Below are positions 32,891 to 42,225 of a stretch of DNA of 64,000 nucleotides, piece after piece (position 1 is the stretch's first letter; each line of letters starts with the position of its first letter). A program made the translations under genes and the position numbers. Source of the stretch: Nguyenibacter vanlangensis. GTDB taxonomy: Bacteria > Pseudomonadota > Alphaproteobacteria > Acetobacterales > Acetobacteraceae. The notes beneath the pieces are model-generated. The model made no database searches, was not told where the DNA came from, and saw nothing but the letters and a program-made list of their open reading frames with translations. The stretch lies in NCBI RefSeq assembly GCF_038719015.1, contig NZ_CP152276.1, positions 1,746,001-1,810,000 on the forward strand. Reading direction: 5' to 3'.

Positions 32891-33589
32891 TCAGGCGGCA
32901 TCCACCAGGACGATCTCGGAATCTTCCAGCGCCTTGACCCGCAAGGTTGCCGTTTCCGAAATCGCGGCGCCGTCACGGGTGTTGACCCGCACACCGTCGA
33001 TCTCCACAGCCCCGGTCGAGGGCACCAGATAGGCCTGGCGTTCGGTGCCGAGCGCATATTCCGCGATCTGCCCGGCCTTCAGCGTCGCGCCCAGGACGCG
33101 GGCATCGGCGCGGATCGGCAATGCATCGGCATCGCTCTCATACCCCGACGCCAGGGTGACGAAATGACCGGCCCGGTTCTCCTTGGGGAACGGACGGGCA
33201 CCCCAGCTTGGCGCCTTGCCTTGTGCGGTGGGGATGATCCAGATCTGGAAGATCTGGGTCTCGCCGGATTCCAGGTTGTATTCGCTGTGTGTGATGCCGG
33301 TGCCAGCGGACATCACCTGCACATCGCCGGCCTCGGTGCGGCCCTTGTTGCCCAGATTATCCTGGTGGGTGATCGCCCCCTTGCGGACATAGGTGATGAT
33401 TTCCATGTCGCGGTGCGGATGGGCGGGGAAGCCCGTGCCCGGCGCGATGGTGTCATCGTTCCACACTCGCAGGTCTCCCCAATGCACGCGCTCCGGATCG
33501 TGATATCCCGCGAAAGAGAAATGATGTTTCGCCTTCAGCCAGCCATGATCGGCTCCGCCCAGGCTTGCGAATGATCTGACGTCTATCAT
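32891..33589 (-). CDS. Pirin-family protein (quercetinase-like cupin)
   Basis: A 232-residue bicupin of the YhhW/pirin type. Metal ligands are visible: FPAHPHRDMEIITYV (two His), SAGTGITHSEYN (His) and the Glu just after it. These match quercetin 2,3-dioxygenase-like pirins that bind Fe or other metals. Start 33589 follows GGGAGGT; the longer frame has no support. It is cytoplasmic and monocistronic, convergent with the monooxygenase. Pirins are often induced by aromatic or electrophile stress; here it may deal with ring-hydroxylated products, by context only. Confidence 0.92.
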   Translation of the reverse strand: MIDVRSFASLGGADHGWLKAKHHFSFAGYHDPERVHWGDLRVWNDDTIAPGTGFPAHPHRDMEIITYVRKGAITHQDNLGNKGRTEAGDVQVMSAGTGITHSEYNLESGETQIFQIWIIPTAQGKAPSWGARPFPKENRAGHFVTLASGYESDADALPIRADARVLGATLKAGQIAEYALGTERQAYLVPSTGAVEIDGVRVNTRDGAAISETATLRVKALEDSEIVLVDAA

Positions 33590-34267
33590 CTGATACCTCC
33601 CGGCCCGTATTGGCCTGCTACAGGGGAAGAGATACGCCGTCGTCATCCGCATTTAAATGGAAATGAAAGAAATTCATTGGTTCCAATAATTACATTAAGC
33701 CAGGCACACGCAGCGATGACCCTTACGCATTAAAATGGCGACCATACTGTCTGCGGATACGGTGTGCGTATGGGCCGCGTCTGCGTCAAACGTTCAAACA
33801 ACCATCAAAATCGACAAGAATGGGTCCGAAAACGCGTGGTAGAGATGCGCTGCGGCGCCCAACACCCATGACCTTACGGGAAAAGCTCCATCTTCATGTT
33901 GCTCGATTGTCGATCTGACTGGCGGCTATGGCCGCGCGGGCCGGTCGTCATGCTTCCATGGCACGCGCGGCTTCCGATTGTATACGAATCCTATGCCGCT
34001 CCGACTATCCAGGTGCCGGTTTCGTCAGTCATCTGGGAGAAACAAGTCTCCTGGATGGAGAGGCGAGAACGGAAGGAGTTTCTGGAGATCCTCCGTTGGC
34101 GCGCGGGCATCGAGCAGCTGGTCCTCATCCTCGGGTCCCCAAGGTAATGGCGCACGGCAAGGACGGTCGTCCTTTCGTGAATCCATCACGCGCAATCGTC
34201 CGGAAGGCTGGGCCGTCGTCGGGCACCTGTCTCTGCCGTTCCAACGCCCTTCCAGGAGCCCGTCGCC
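33590..34267. other. Gene-poor stretch between pirin and the EmrB-type exporter
   Basis: About 680 bp. Open frames exist on the plus strand (33896-34147 and 33978-34376) but overlap each other, lack ribosome binding sites and show no domain. The segment at 33650-33740 is AT-rich and probably holds the pirin promoter. The exporter promoter must lie in the right half. No insertion sequence remnant recognised. Confidence 0.45.
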
Positions 34268-35842
34268 ATGGTCCAGTCCGCCGCCCCTAGCAGCCCTACA
34301 TCCCATCAGGAACGCATGCTGCTGCTCGGGCTGGGTCTGGCGACGGGCATGGAGTTCTATGTCGCCGATAGCATGAACCTCGTTCTGGTGGACCTGACGG
34401 GAACGCTGGGCGTCTCGCTGGACCAGGCGAGCTGGATCCTGACCACCTACAGTCTGGCGCTGTTCCTGGGCGTGCCAGTATCTGGTTGGATGGCGGGTCA
34501 TTTCGGCCCCAAGCGCTATCTGATCGGCAGCGTAGCACTCTTCGCCATGGCCTCTGTCGGCTGCATGATTTCGCCGGGACTGGAGACGTTGCTGATCTGC
34601 CGGGTGGTGCAGGGGTTCGCGGCCAGCGCGCTGATCACCTGGTGGCGCAGCACGATCTATATCGTCCTGCCCAGGCCGCATCGCAGCGGCAACATGATGC
34701 GGGCATCGATCCTGTTGTCCCTGTCCAGCGCTACCGGGCTGATCGTCAGCGGGTTGATCGCCGAATATTTGAATTGGCGCTTGATCTTCGTCCCCGCTCT
34801 GCTGTTTGCGCTCGGCGCGATCTGGCTGCTGGCGCGCTATTATCCGCCCTGCCCGCCCTTCACGTCCGAGCGACTCAGAACCAGCGACTGGCAGGGCATG
34901 ATTCTGCTGATGGTCGCCGTTGCGTCCTTGCAGATCCTGTTAAGCCGTGGGGAAATCGACGACTGGTTCGCATCGTCGCATATCCGGACGTTGGCATTGC
35001 TGGGCGTCGGTGCGCTGGTTCTGTTCCTGCTATGGCAGTTGCACCCCAGGAACAGGAACCCGCTCCTCCTGTTGACGGTGCTGCGGGACCGGCTGGTCTT
35101 GTCTGCGGCGGCGCTGGGTATTTTCACCGGCATGATCTTGTCCGGCAGCCTGTTCGTGCTGCCCGAATTCCTGCGCGGTGCGGCCTCCCAGACCCTCAGC
35201 GCGTCACAGGCGGGCCGGCTGATGGCTGCATATGCCGTGGCGGCAGCGGTCGTGCGCTCGGTGAGCGGCCAGCTTCTCAGCCGGACCGGCCAGCGTAAGG
35301 CGCTGGCGATCGCCATGATACTGCTGTCGGTCTCCATGCTGCTTCTGAACCGGCTGATGACGGCCGATACGCCCGCCGCCTATTACATGCCTGCCCTGAT
35401 TTTGTATGGCGCCTGTCAGGCGATCTTCCTGCCCAGCGTCGGCAGCGGCACGATGTCGCGTGTCAGCGACGAGAAATTTCTCGATGGTGTTACGCTCTAT
35501 ATGACATTCCGGCAGTTCGGTGCGTCGCTGGGCGTGGCGCTGCTGACGATCCTGCTGGAGCGGCGAGAGACGCTGCATTCCTCACGCCTGTATGAAGCCC
35601 TGCGCGCCGGCCAGGGAACGACGGAGCAGTGGATGCGCGTGGGCGCGCAGACGCTGGCCGGCCGTGACGGCTTTACCCCGCACCGGGCGCAGGAGGGCGC
35701 GCTGGATCTGCTGGCGCATGCCGGCTGGCAGCAGGTGGAAACGCTCAGCTACGCCGACGCCTTCACGTTCATGGCGGTCATCGCCGTCATCACGCTGTTC
35801 GTCATTCCGCTGATGCCGCCGACGCCGGTGGTCAAAAAATAG
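34268..35842 (+). CDS. EmrB-type MFS exporter, DHA2 (14-TM)
   Basis: A 524-residue inner-membrane exporter with about 14 helices. TM1-2 read ATGMEFYVADSMNLVLVDLT and SLDQASWILTTYSLALFLGV. Motif A is reduced to SGWMAGHFGPKRYL. The motif C region is LSSATGLIVSGLIAEYLNWR. The next genes encode an EmrA/HlyD adaptor and a NodT channel on the same strand, so this is the pump of a tripartite exporter spanning both membranes. The substrate is probably hydrophobic or acidic. Confidence 0.92.
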   Translation: MVQSAAPSSPTSHQERMLLLGLGLATGMEFYVADSMNLVLVDLTGTLGVSLDQASWILTTYSLALFLGVPVSGWMAGHFGPKRYLIGSVALFAMASVGCMISPGLETLLICRVVQGFAASALITWWRSTIYIVLPRPHRSGNMMRASILLSLSSATGLIVSGLIAEYLNWRLIFVPALLFALGAIWLLARYYPPCPPFTSERLRTSDWQGMILLMVAVASLQILLSRGEIDDWFASSHIRTLALLGVGALVLFLLWQLHPRNRNPLLLLTVLRDRLVLSAAALGIFTGMILSGSLFVLPEFLRGAASQTLSASQAGRLMAAYAVAAAVVRSVSGQLLSRTGQRKALAIAMILLSVSMLLLNRLMTADTPAAYYMPALILYGACQAIFLPSVGSGTMSRVSDEKFLDGVTLYMTFRQFGASLGVALLTILLERRETLHSSRLYEALRAGQGTTEQWMRVGAQTLAGRDGFTPHRAQEGALDLLAHAGWQQVETLSYADAFTFMAVIAVITLFVIPLMPPTPVVKK

Positions 35843-35884
35843 CGTGGCCGCGCCCATGCGCTTTACATCTCCTTGAGGAAATCG

Positions 35885-36982
35885 ATGAACGCCCAGGTTG
35901 CCGCTCCCGCGACGCAAGCTCCCAGCCCCCAGCCCGCCACACGCCCGAAAATGCTCGTCCTCGCGGCTGTGATCGGTGTTCTGGTGCTTGCCGGCGCGAT
36001 CTACGTCTTCGTGCCAAGCTATTTCGAGGAAGAAACGGACGACGCCTATGTCGAGGCGCATATCCAGTCGGTCATTCCCAAGGTGCCCGCCTATGCGGCG
36101 CATCTCTATATCGATGACAACAGCCGGGTACATGCGGGCGACCTGTTGCTGCAACTCGATCCCCGCGATTATGAGACGCAGGTCGCCGTATCGCAGGCCG
36201 ATGTCGCGGCCGCCGAGGGACGTCTGAAAGAAGCGCGTGACGAGGGCGAGGTGGCCACGACCGCCGTCCACCAGCGCCAGGCCGACCTGGAAGTCGCGCA
36301 GGCCCACGAATCCCTCGCCGACATCACGCTGAAGCGCCTGCGCAGCGTGACCGACGTGCGCGCCGTCTCTACCCAGCGCGTCGATGACGCCACCGCGCAA
36401 CGACAGGCGACGCAGGCCGAGGTGCTGGCGGATCAGGTCGCGATCCAGGCCGCGCAGGCGCAGCTTGTGCTGGCGCGGAGCCACATCGTGACGGCGCAGG
36501 CGACTGTGCTGCAGGCGAAGACCCACCTCGCACAGGCGCAGTTGAACCTGTCCTATACGAGGATTTATGCCGACCGCGATGCAACTGTGGCCAACAAGCT
36601 CGTCGAGCCCGGCAATTTCGTGCAACCTGGGCAGCTTCTGTTCGTCCTGGTCCCGGACGCGCCCTATGTGGTGGCAAATTATCGCGAAACCCAGGTCACA
36701 CGCATGCGTCCTGGCCAGAAAGTCCTGGTGCGGGTCGATGCGTTTCCCAAACGGTATCTCCACGGCCATGTCGATAGCCTACAGCCGGGTACCGGCTCAC
36801 GCTTCGCACTGTTGCCGCCGCAGAATGCCACTGGCAATTTCATCAAGGTAGTACAGCGCGTTCCGGTGAAGATCGTCTTCGATGAACAACCCGAAATCCT
36901 GCGCCGGATTTCTCCCGGCATGTCGGTGGAGACCGAAGTGTTTTTCGGGCAGCACCCACATTGGCTCGGCCTGTTCGAATAA
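35885..36982 (+). CDS. EmrA/HlyD-type membrane fusion protein
   Basis: A 365-residue adaptor. One N-terminal transmembrane helix (LVLAAVIGVLVLAGAIYVFV) is followed by the EmrA patterns EETDDAYVEAHIQSVIPKVP and YIDDNSRVHAGDLLLQLDPR. A long helical hairpin (about residues 95-215) precedes the second lipoyl half LNLSYTRIYADRDATVANKL and the beta-barrel GQKVLVRVDAFP. It links the inner-membrane pump to the outer-membrane channel. The ATG at 35885 has GAGGA upstream; an in-frame TTG at 35873 is less likely. Gap to the pump is 42 bp, and to the channel 9 bp. Confidence 0.93.
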   Translation: MNAQVAAPATQAPSPQPATRPKMLVLAAVIGVLVLAGAIYVFVPSYFEEETDDAYVEAHIQSVIPKVPAYAAHLYIDDNSRVHAGDLLLQLDPRDYETQVAVSQADVAAAEGRLKEARDEGEVATTAVHQRQADLEVAQAHESLADITLKRLRSVTDVRAVSTQRVDDATAQRQATQAEVLADQVAIQAAQAQLVLARSHIVTAQATVLQAKTHLAQAQLNLSYTRIYADRDATVANKLVEPGNFVQPGQLLFVLVPDAPYVVANYRETQVTRMRPGQKVLVRVDAFPKRYLHGHVDSLQPGTGSRFALLPPQNATGNFIKVVQRVPVKIVFDEQPEILRRISPGMSVETEVFFGQHPHWLGLFE

Positions 36983-36991
36983 GAGGGCACG

Positions 36992-38443
36992 ATGAACGCG
37001 CTGTCGTCTGGCTCAATCTCTCGCGCCCTTCTGTCCGCCTGCCTGCTGGTCGTTACCGGTGCCTGCACGGTGGGCCCCGATTATCACCCCCCACGGTCGT
37101 CATTGCCCACCCGCTTCGCCGAAAGCACGGAGAGCCGCGCCCGCCCGCTGCCCGACGATGGTGCTGCCTGGTGGACCAGCTTCCACGATCCGGTGCTGAA
37201 TCGTCTGATCGACGCGGCCCTGCAGTCCGCGCCCACGATCGCGCAAGCCAATGCCCGCGTGCGCGAGGCCCGTGCCATGGTGGGTATTTCCGGCACCGCG
37301 CTACTGCCAAATGCGAGTGCGGATGCCGCGTTCAAACGCAATCTGGGCAGCCAGAACCTGCCGGTCGGCGTGCCGCCGGGCGGCCTGGGGCGCGGCGTTC
37401 ACAGCAATCTGTTCCAGGCCGGGTTCGATGCGTCGTGGGAAATCGACGTGTTCGGCGGCATACGGCGCGGCATCGAATCCAGCGACGCGGGCTATGAAGC
37501 CGCGATCGAGGATCGGCGCGACGCGATCCTGACCCTGGCCGCCGAAATCGCCCGCACCTACATGGACCTGCGCGGAATGCAGGAACAGCTGGATGTCGCG
37601 CGGCGTAACCTGGTGATCCAGCAGGACGCGCTGGCGATCACCACGGTCCAGCTCAAGGCGGGATTGGCGCCGGTACTCGATCCCCTGCGCGCGAACGCGG
37701 AGGTCGAAGGCACGCAGGCCGATATTCCAGTCTTGCAGGCGGACATTCGCGGCGCGATCTACCGGATCGGCGCGTTGGTGGGCCGCACGCCGGAAGACCT
37801 TCTGACCCAGCTTGAACAGCCACGGCCGTTACCGGCGCTGGACCCGGATCCGCCGCTTGGCCTGCCGTCGGACCTGTTGCTGCGGCGCCCGGATGTAAGT
37901 GCTGCGGAACGGCGAATTCAGCAGGAAAATGCGAAGATCGGCGTGGCGACGGCGGATTATTATCCGCATTTCTCGCTGACCGGCGTCACCGGAATCGAAA
38001 GCCTGGACGCGTCGAAATTCCTGACCGGCGCAAGCCTGTATTATCAGGTCGGTCCCTCCATGAACTGGCTGATCTTCGACGCGGGTCGCACCAGGTTCCG
38101 GATCCAGGCCGAGCAGGCTAGGACGGATCGGGCCCAGGCGACTTACCAGCAGGATGTGCTGAACGCGCTGCGTGACGTCGAGGCGGCGATGGTGACCTAC
38201 GCCAAGGCCCAGATCCGCTATCGCCATCTTAAGCAGGAGCGGGAGCAGGAAGCGCGGGCACTCTCGGTCGCACGCCGCCTCTATGCCAGCGGAAACGAGA
38301 ATTTCCTGACCGTACTGGATGCGCAAAGGACGCTCTATCTCGTCGAGGATCAACTCGCCAAGAGCGATCGCGACTGTGCGACGGACCTGGTCGCCCTATT
38401 CAAGGCCCTTGGCGGCGGGTGGCAGGGTACGGACCGTGGCTGA
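36992..38443 (+). CDS. Outer-membrane efflux lipoprotein, NodT family (second in window)
   Basis: A 483-residue channel. The lipobox is VVTGACTVGPDY. OEP repeats are typical: AWWTSFHDPVLNRLIDAAL, ASWEIDVFGGIRRGIES, RRPDVSAAERRIQQENAKIG and NWLIFDAGRTRFRIQAEQAR. It completes the EmrB-EmrA-NodT set in one transcript and is a paralogue of the NodT protein at 1152-2639. Convergent AraC gene follows after 37 bp. Confidence 0.93.
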   Translation: MNALSSGSISRALLSACLLVVTGACTVGPDYHPPRSSLPTRFAESTESRARPLPDDGAAWWTSFHDPVLNRLIDAALQSAPTIAQANARVREARAMVGISGTALLPNASADAAFKRNLGSQNLPVGVPPGGLGRGVHSNLFQAGFDASWEIDVFGGIRRGIESSDAGYEAAIEDRRDAILTLAAEIARTYMDLRGMQEQLDVARRNLVIQQDALAITTVQLKAGLAPVLDPLRANAEVEGTQADIPVLQADIRGAIYRIGALVGRTPEDLLTQLEQPRPLPALDPDPPLGLPSDLLLRRPDVSAAERRIQQENAKIGVATADYYPHFSLTGVTGIESLDASKFLTGASLYYQVGPSMNWLIFDAGRTRFRIQAEQARTDRAQATYQQDVLNALRDVEAAMVTYAKAQIRYRHLKQEREQEARALSVARRLYASGNENFLTVLDAQRTLYLVEDQLAKSDRDCATDLVALFKALGGGWQGTDRG

Positions 38444-38480
38444 AAACCGCGCGATACGGTGACGCCCGTCCAGGCACGGC

Positions 38481-39419
38481 TCATGTTCTTTTCTGTCGGC
38501 GCCATGAAGCGGGACTGATGCCGACATGTTTGGAAAAGACGCGCGTCAGATGGCTTTGATCGGCAAAGCCGCAATCCAGGGCGATATGACTGATCGGCAT
38601 CGTGCTCCGATGCAGCATGTCCTGTGCCTGCTTGACACGTGCGGCCAGCAGCCAACGGTGAGGCGGCAGCCCGGTACTCTCTCTGAACGCGCGCGTGAAA
38701 TGGCTGACCGACAGGCCGCAACTGGCGGCGAGTTCCTGAAGCGTCGGCGGGTCCTTGATGTCCTGTCGCAGCCATTCCTGAATGCGTCGCGCCTGGCGTG
38801 GAGGCAGGGCGCCGTTATCGGGCTGGCATGGGCGTTGTAGACGACCGTACGAATGACCGATGTGCAGACAGATCGCCGCGAAGATATGTTCGAGAAAATA
38901 CGCGTTCGCTTCCTCGGGGCGGGCCAGCGCAGCATCCAGGATCTGTGCCATATGGTACATGATCGGATCCACGCAGTTGACGTCCGACAGACTGTCGATT
39001 TGGTCGATCCGCGGGACGCAGAGTTCATCCGCCAGGGCGGACAGGGCCGCGATCGGAACAAAGATCATCGTGGAATTCAGGCTGTGGCCGCGCAGATCGG
39101 CATAGCAGCACGCCCGAAAATCCAAAATGCCCAGCGACCCTGCGTCAGTTGGCGGCCGCCGGCCATGTCTTTCATCGATGAAGAAGTCGAATGGCTTTCT
39201 GGGCGCGCCACTGACATTGATCACAAACATCTCCTGAATCACGTTGGGCGTGGTCCAGCCAATGTCCGCTCGCTCCGAAACGTAGCGCGCTGCCAGGGGT
39301 TGCGGCGCACCGTCCCGCATGATCGCAAGATGCTGATACGTATCAACCTTGTCTTCGACACACAGCCAAGGCTTGTCAAAATCGATCGACTTCAATGCAC
39401 TTCGGTTGCAGATCAACAT
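38481..39419 (-). CDS. AraC-family transcriptional regulator
   Basis: A 312-residue regulator with an N-terminal ligand domain (AraC_binding_2-like; LGILDFRACCYADLRGHSLN, then a FVPIAAL segment) and an intact C-terminal double helix-turn-helix (LQELAASCGLSVSHFTRAFR, ISHIALDCGFADQSHLTRVF, GISPASWRR). Its DNA-binding end matches the AraC protein at 24503-25471 closely, suggesting paralogy. Convergent with the tripartite exporter, so it could regulate it, but its targets are not evident. Confidence 0.88.
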   Translation of the reverse strand: MLICNRSALKSIDFDKPWLCVEDKVDTYQHLAIMRDGAPQPLAARYVSERADIGWTTPNVIQEMFVINVSGAPRKPFDFFIDERHGRRPPTDAGSLGILDFRACCYADLRGHSLNSTMIFVPIAALSALADELCVPRIDQIDSLSDVNCVDPIMYHMAQILDAALARPEEANAYFLEHIFAAICLHIGHSYGRLQRPCQPDNGALPPRQARRIQEWLRQDIKDPPTLQELAASCGLSVSHFTRAFRESTGLPPHRWLLAARVKQAQDMLHRSTMPISHIALDCGFADQSHLTRVFSKHVGISPASWRRQKRT

Positions 39420-40024
39420 CGATCATTCTCCGCTCGAACGTCCATCACCACGCGCTGTGTGATACCGGAACAATTCTTATTCGCAGTTGAAGCACACAAT
39501 GCACCCTGGGAATATGAAAGATTGCAGATCCTGAACTCCTAGCAATGGATAAGGAGATCACGCACCCGAGCATCAAACGAGGCTTTTGTTTTGCACCATC
39601 ATGCACCCGTTAAATAAAAAACTTTATAAATATAGATATTCCATATTTTAATTGTCGCTTTTGTGCAGAATGTCGTATAGTTTCATTTGTTGCAGAGCCG
39701 GGCCAATACCCCGCATATCAAAGGTCACAATCCTGGCCACTGCATGTTACCGTAGCTATGCAAGGCAGTCTCATCGCTGTTGTGGCTCCGGAATTGGAAA
39801 CCTACCAAGGTACCATTATAAGCATCATCCCGATACGAGGCAACATAGCCATAATATGCAGTTCACCTCGATGGCTTATCCAGGCGACAAATTTACGTCA
39901 GACGTGGTGCCTACAAAACTGCTGCATGCCAAGAATGACAGCAAGACATTGGGCGGGAATTCATCGGATGTGTAGCATTGATGGCGCAGAGTTGCGAGTC
40001 CCGTATGATTTTCGTCAAGGGGAC
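39420..40024. other. AT-rich stretch without a supported gene
   Basis: About 600 bp, noticeably AT-rich at 39590-39670. Two overlapping plus-strand open frames (39652-39975 and the upstream part of the esterase frame from 39758) have unusual Cys and Ile composition and no domain. The low GC relative to neighbours hints at foreign or degraded DNA. Promoters for the AraC gene and the esterase-like gene may lie here. Confidence 0.4.
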
Positions 40025-40621
40025 ATGGCCGATGCGCCAGTCCTCCTGCCATTGCCCGATGCAAATGGTCATATCCACACCATGATGCAATTCTGCCGGC
40101 GTATCTGTCCAGGCGCCCCCATCCTGGCTCCTCGATTGGACCGACTACACGCAGGGGGGGAGCCGAGACCGGATGCGACCACCGACGTCTGGGCGGATCA
40201 CATCGCAGCGCTGATCGTCCGCGCCGTATCGGACCACGGCCTTGCCCTGGTTCCTATCGTCTCCGTCGGACATCGCGATAGTGCCGATCTTGGCATGTGT
40301 CTTACATTGCGGCACGGAGCCTTGTTGGCGGCAAGCATCATGCTTTCGCCTTCGACCCACCCAGCACCAGCCGGACACCACGTGTGCGACGGACTTCATG
40401 TCCTGCTGGCGCTGCCCGCCACAGAGCAGGAACACGGAAAGGTAGGGTGGCAGATTCGCAATGCCATGCTGAAAGCTGGAGCGGACGTCATTTGCGAGAC
40501 CATTCCGCGACGTCGTATCCTCGGACCGTTTGAGACCGCCGTCGCCAGAGTCTTCATTGCCGCACTCTTTGGCGACAATCGCTCAAAACATGATCCTAAT
40601 CGTCAATCCATGTCCTTATAG
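40025..40621 (+). CDS. Divergent phospholipase/carboxylesterase-like protein lacking the usual nucleophile Ser
   Basis: A 198-residue protein whose layout matches the small carboxylesterase/phospholipase family: LLPLPDANG at the oxyanion region, then HTMMQFCRRICPGAPILAPR, and a C-terminal GADVICETIPRRR in place of the usual acid and His segments. Where the family has G-[YF]-S-N-G-A-N, this protein has GHRDSAD, so the nucleophile Ser is an Arg, and the final catalytic His is not evident. It is either a non-catalytic descendant or a decaying gene. The start at 40025 is my choice from homology; the frame is open further upstream. Confidence 0.5.
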   Translation: MADAPVLLPLPDANGHIHTMMQFCRRICPGAPILAPRLDRLHAGGEPRPDATTDVWADHIAALIVRAVSDHGLALVPIVSVGHRDSADLGMCLTLRHGALLAASIMLSPSTHPAPAGHHVCDGLHVLLALPATEQEHGKVGWQIRNAMLKAGADVICETIPRRRILGPFETAVARVFIAALFGDNRSKHDPNRQSMSL

Positions 40622-40778
40622 ACGTCCTGCGAGGACGGTGACGCCGCGTTCACGGCCGCATGGCTATCTACCGCACTCGCTCCTCTTGCAGTTCCCCAAC
40701 CGCCGAGATGACAGAGGTGGCCCCGGAAAATCGGACAGGATGATAGGCTATCCCGGACCTGGATAGGGACAGGGACTG

Positions 40779-41072
40779 ATGGGCAAGGTTACGAGGAAAC
40801 GGTATTCGGGCGAGTTCAAGTCGCGGGTGGCTCTTGAGGCGATCCGTGGCGAGCAGACGCTGGGGGAACTGGCGTCGAAGCACGGTGTGCATCAGACGAT
40901 GATCGCCCAGTGGAAGCGCCAGGCGATCGAGGGCATGGCCGCGACCTTTTCGGGCAAGGCCGTTGCGGAGCCTGCGACGAGTGCAGCCGAGGTCGAAAAG
41001 CTTCATGCGAAGATCGGCCAGCTTTTGGTGGAACGGGATTTTTGCGGGATGCCTCTGTTCGCTTGGGCGTGA
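40779..41072 (+). CDS. IS3-family transposase orfA (helix-turn-helix), probably frameshifted at its end
   Basis: A 97-residue HTH_Tnp_1 protein: RYSGEFKSRVALEAIRGEQT, LGELASKHGVHQTMIAQWKR, then a leucine-zipper-like AEVEKLHAKIGQLLVERDF. After ERDF the frame turns to an unrelated tail. In the +2 frame the sequence continues as LRDASVRLGVTRGGK and stops in an ATGA overlap with orfB, as in intact relatives. A one-base loss in the T-run at 41039-41043 explains this. Whether it stops transposition is unclear. Confidence 0.82.
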   Translation: MGKVTRKRYSGEFKSRVALEAIRGEQTLGELASKHGVHQTMIAQWKRQAIEGMAATFSGKAVAEPATSAAEVEKLHAKIGQLLVERDFCGMPLFAWA

Positions 41073-41085
41073 CCAGAGGCGGGAA

Positions 41086-41964
41086 ATGATCGACCCGCAG
41101 CTTCCTCGCCTGTCGGTCGTCCGGCAATGTGCCCTTCTGAGGCTCAATCGATCGGGCGTGTATTATCAGTCTGCGCCAGAAAGCGCGTTCAACCTGATGC
41201 TGATGCGGCTGATCGACGAGCAGTTCATGGAAACGCCGTATTATGGCACCCGGCAGATGGCGCGGCACGTTCGTCGTTTGGGCCATGAGGTGGGTCGCAA
41301 GCGGATCGGACGGCTGATGGCCCGGATGGGGCTGGTTGCGATCTACCAGAAACCGCGCACGACGGTGCCCCACCCGGAGCATCGCACGTATCCCTATCTC
41401 CTACGGGACCTGACGATCGACCGACCCAATCAGGTCTGGTGTTCGGATATCACCTACATTCCGATGCGCCGGGGTTTTCTGTATCTGACGGCGATCATGG
41501 ACTGGACGACGCGCAAGGTTCTGGCCTGGCGCCTGTCCAATACCATGGATGCGGACTTCTGCGTTGAGGCCCTGAAGGAGGCGTTGGCCCGCTACGGAAA
41601 GCCGGAGATTTTCAACACGGATCAGGGCAGCCAATTCACCACGCCGCGCTTCACTGAAGTGCTGCAGGAGCGGCAGATCCGCATCAGCATGGACGGGCGC
41701 GGCCGCTGGATGGACAACGTCTTCATCGAACGGCTCTGGCGGTCATTGAAATATGAATGCGTGTATCTCCACGCTTTCGAGACCGGCTCGGAACTCCGGG
41801 CCGGCCTGGCGAAATGGATTGGTCATTATAATGCCCAGCGCCCACACTCGGCGCTCACTGGATGCACGCCCGATGAGGCGTATCATGGATCCGCTCCGAC
41901 ACCGTTGCCGGGGTTAACCCCGGCAACGGTGTCGGTCAGCAACAGCGAGAAATTGGCAGCATAG
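41086..41964 (+). CDS. IS3-family transposase orfB (integrase catalytic domain)
   Basis: About 292 residues from ATG 41086. The rve-type DDE core is complete: the first Asp in PNQVWCSDITYIPMRRGFLY, the second in IFNTDQGSQFTTPRF, and the Glu in WMDNVFIERLWRSLKYECVY. An N-terminal helix-turn-helix (YYGTRQMARHVRRLGHEVGR) precedes it. In IS3 elements it is normally made as an orfAB fusion by -1 frameshifting, and it can also start on its own. The end (HYNAQRPHSALTGCTPDEAY) is family-typical. Confidence 0.9.
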   Translation: MIDPQLPRLSVVRQCALLRLNRSGVYYQSAPESAFNLMLMRLIDEQFMETPYYGTRQMARHVRRLGHEVGRKRIGRLMARMGLVAIYQKPRTTVPHPEHRTYPYLLRDLTIDRPNQVWCSDITYIPMRRGFLYLTAIMDWTTRKVLAWRLSNTMDADFCVEALKEALARYGKPEIFNTDQGSQFTTPRFTEVLQERQIRISMDGRGRWMDNVFIERLWRSLKYECVYLHAFETGSELRAGLAKWIGHYNAQRPHSALTGCTPDEAYHGSAPTPLPGLTPATVSVSNSEKLAA

Positions 41965-42225
41965 CAACAACGGGCAATAGCTTATTTTACCTCACAATCT
42001 GTCCGAACGAATGGGGCCACCTCTGACATCTGTGGCGGCAGCCTGGAGAACCGACTGCGTTTCCCGCTGTCAGGGTAAGCGAGCAACCACCCACACGAGA
42101 CGCAGCCGAAACCGCGCACCGCTGGTTGACCCTGCCCCGAACGTGCCCTCAGTTTTGAGTTAGGGTCTGTGGGTTGTTAAAGTGCTCCCCGATCTTAGGC
42201 CAGGGCGAGCTGGAAATTCTCGGGG

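Larger units (their letters stand above)
40709..42028 (+). mobile_element. IS3-family insertion sequence (first of two)
   Basis: About 1.32 kb with related ends: left TGACAGAGGTGGCCCC (from 40709) and right, reverse-complemented, TGTCAGAGGTGGCCCC (ending 42028), each followed internally by TCGGACAG. It carries overlapping orfA and orfB of IS3 type. No direct repeat flanks the ends, so one side has probably been rearranged. The orfA carries an apparent one-base defect. Confidence 0.8.

Noticed and set aside
33896..34376. Overlapping open frames upstream of the EmrB-type gene
   Set aside because: They conflict with each other, lack ribosome binding sites and show no homology pattern.
39652..39975. 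107-codon frame in AT-rich DNA
   Set aside because: Cys/Ile-rich composition, no domain, and overlaps another open frame; treated as non-coding.
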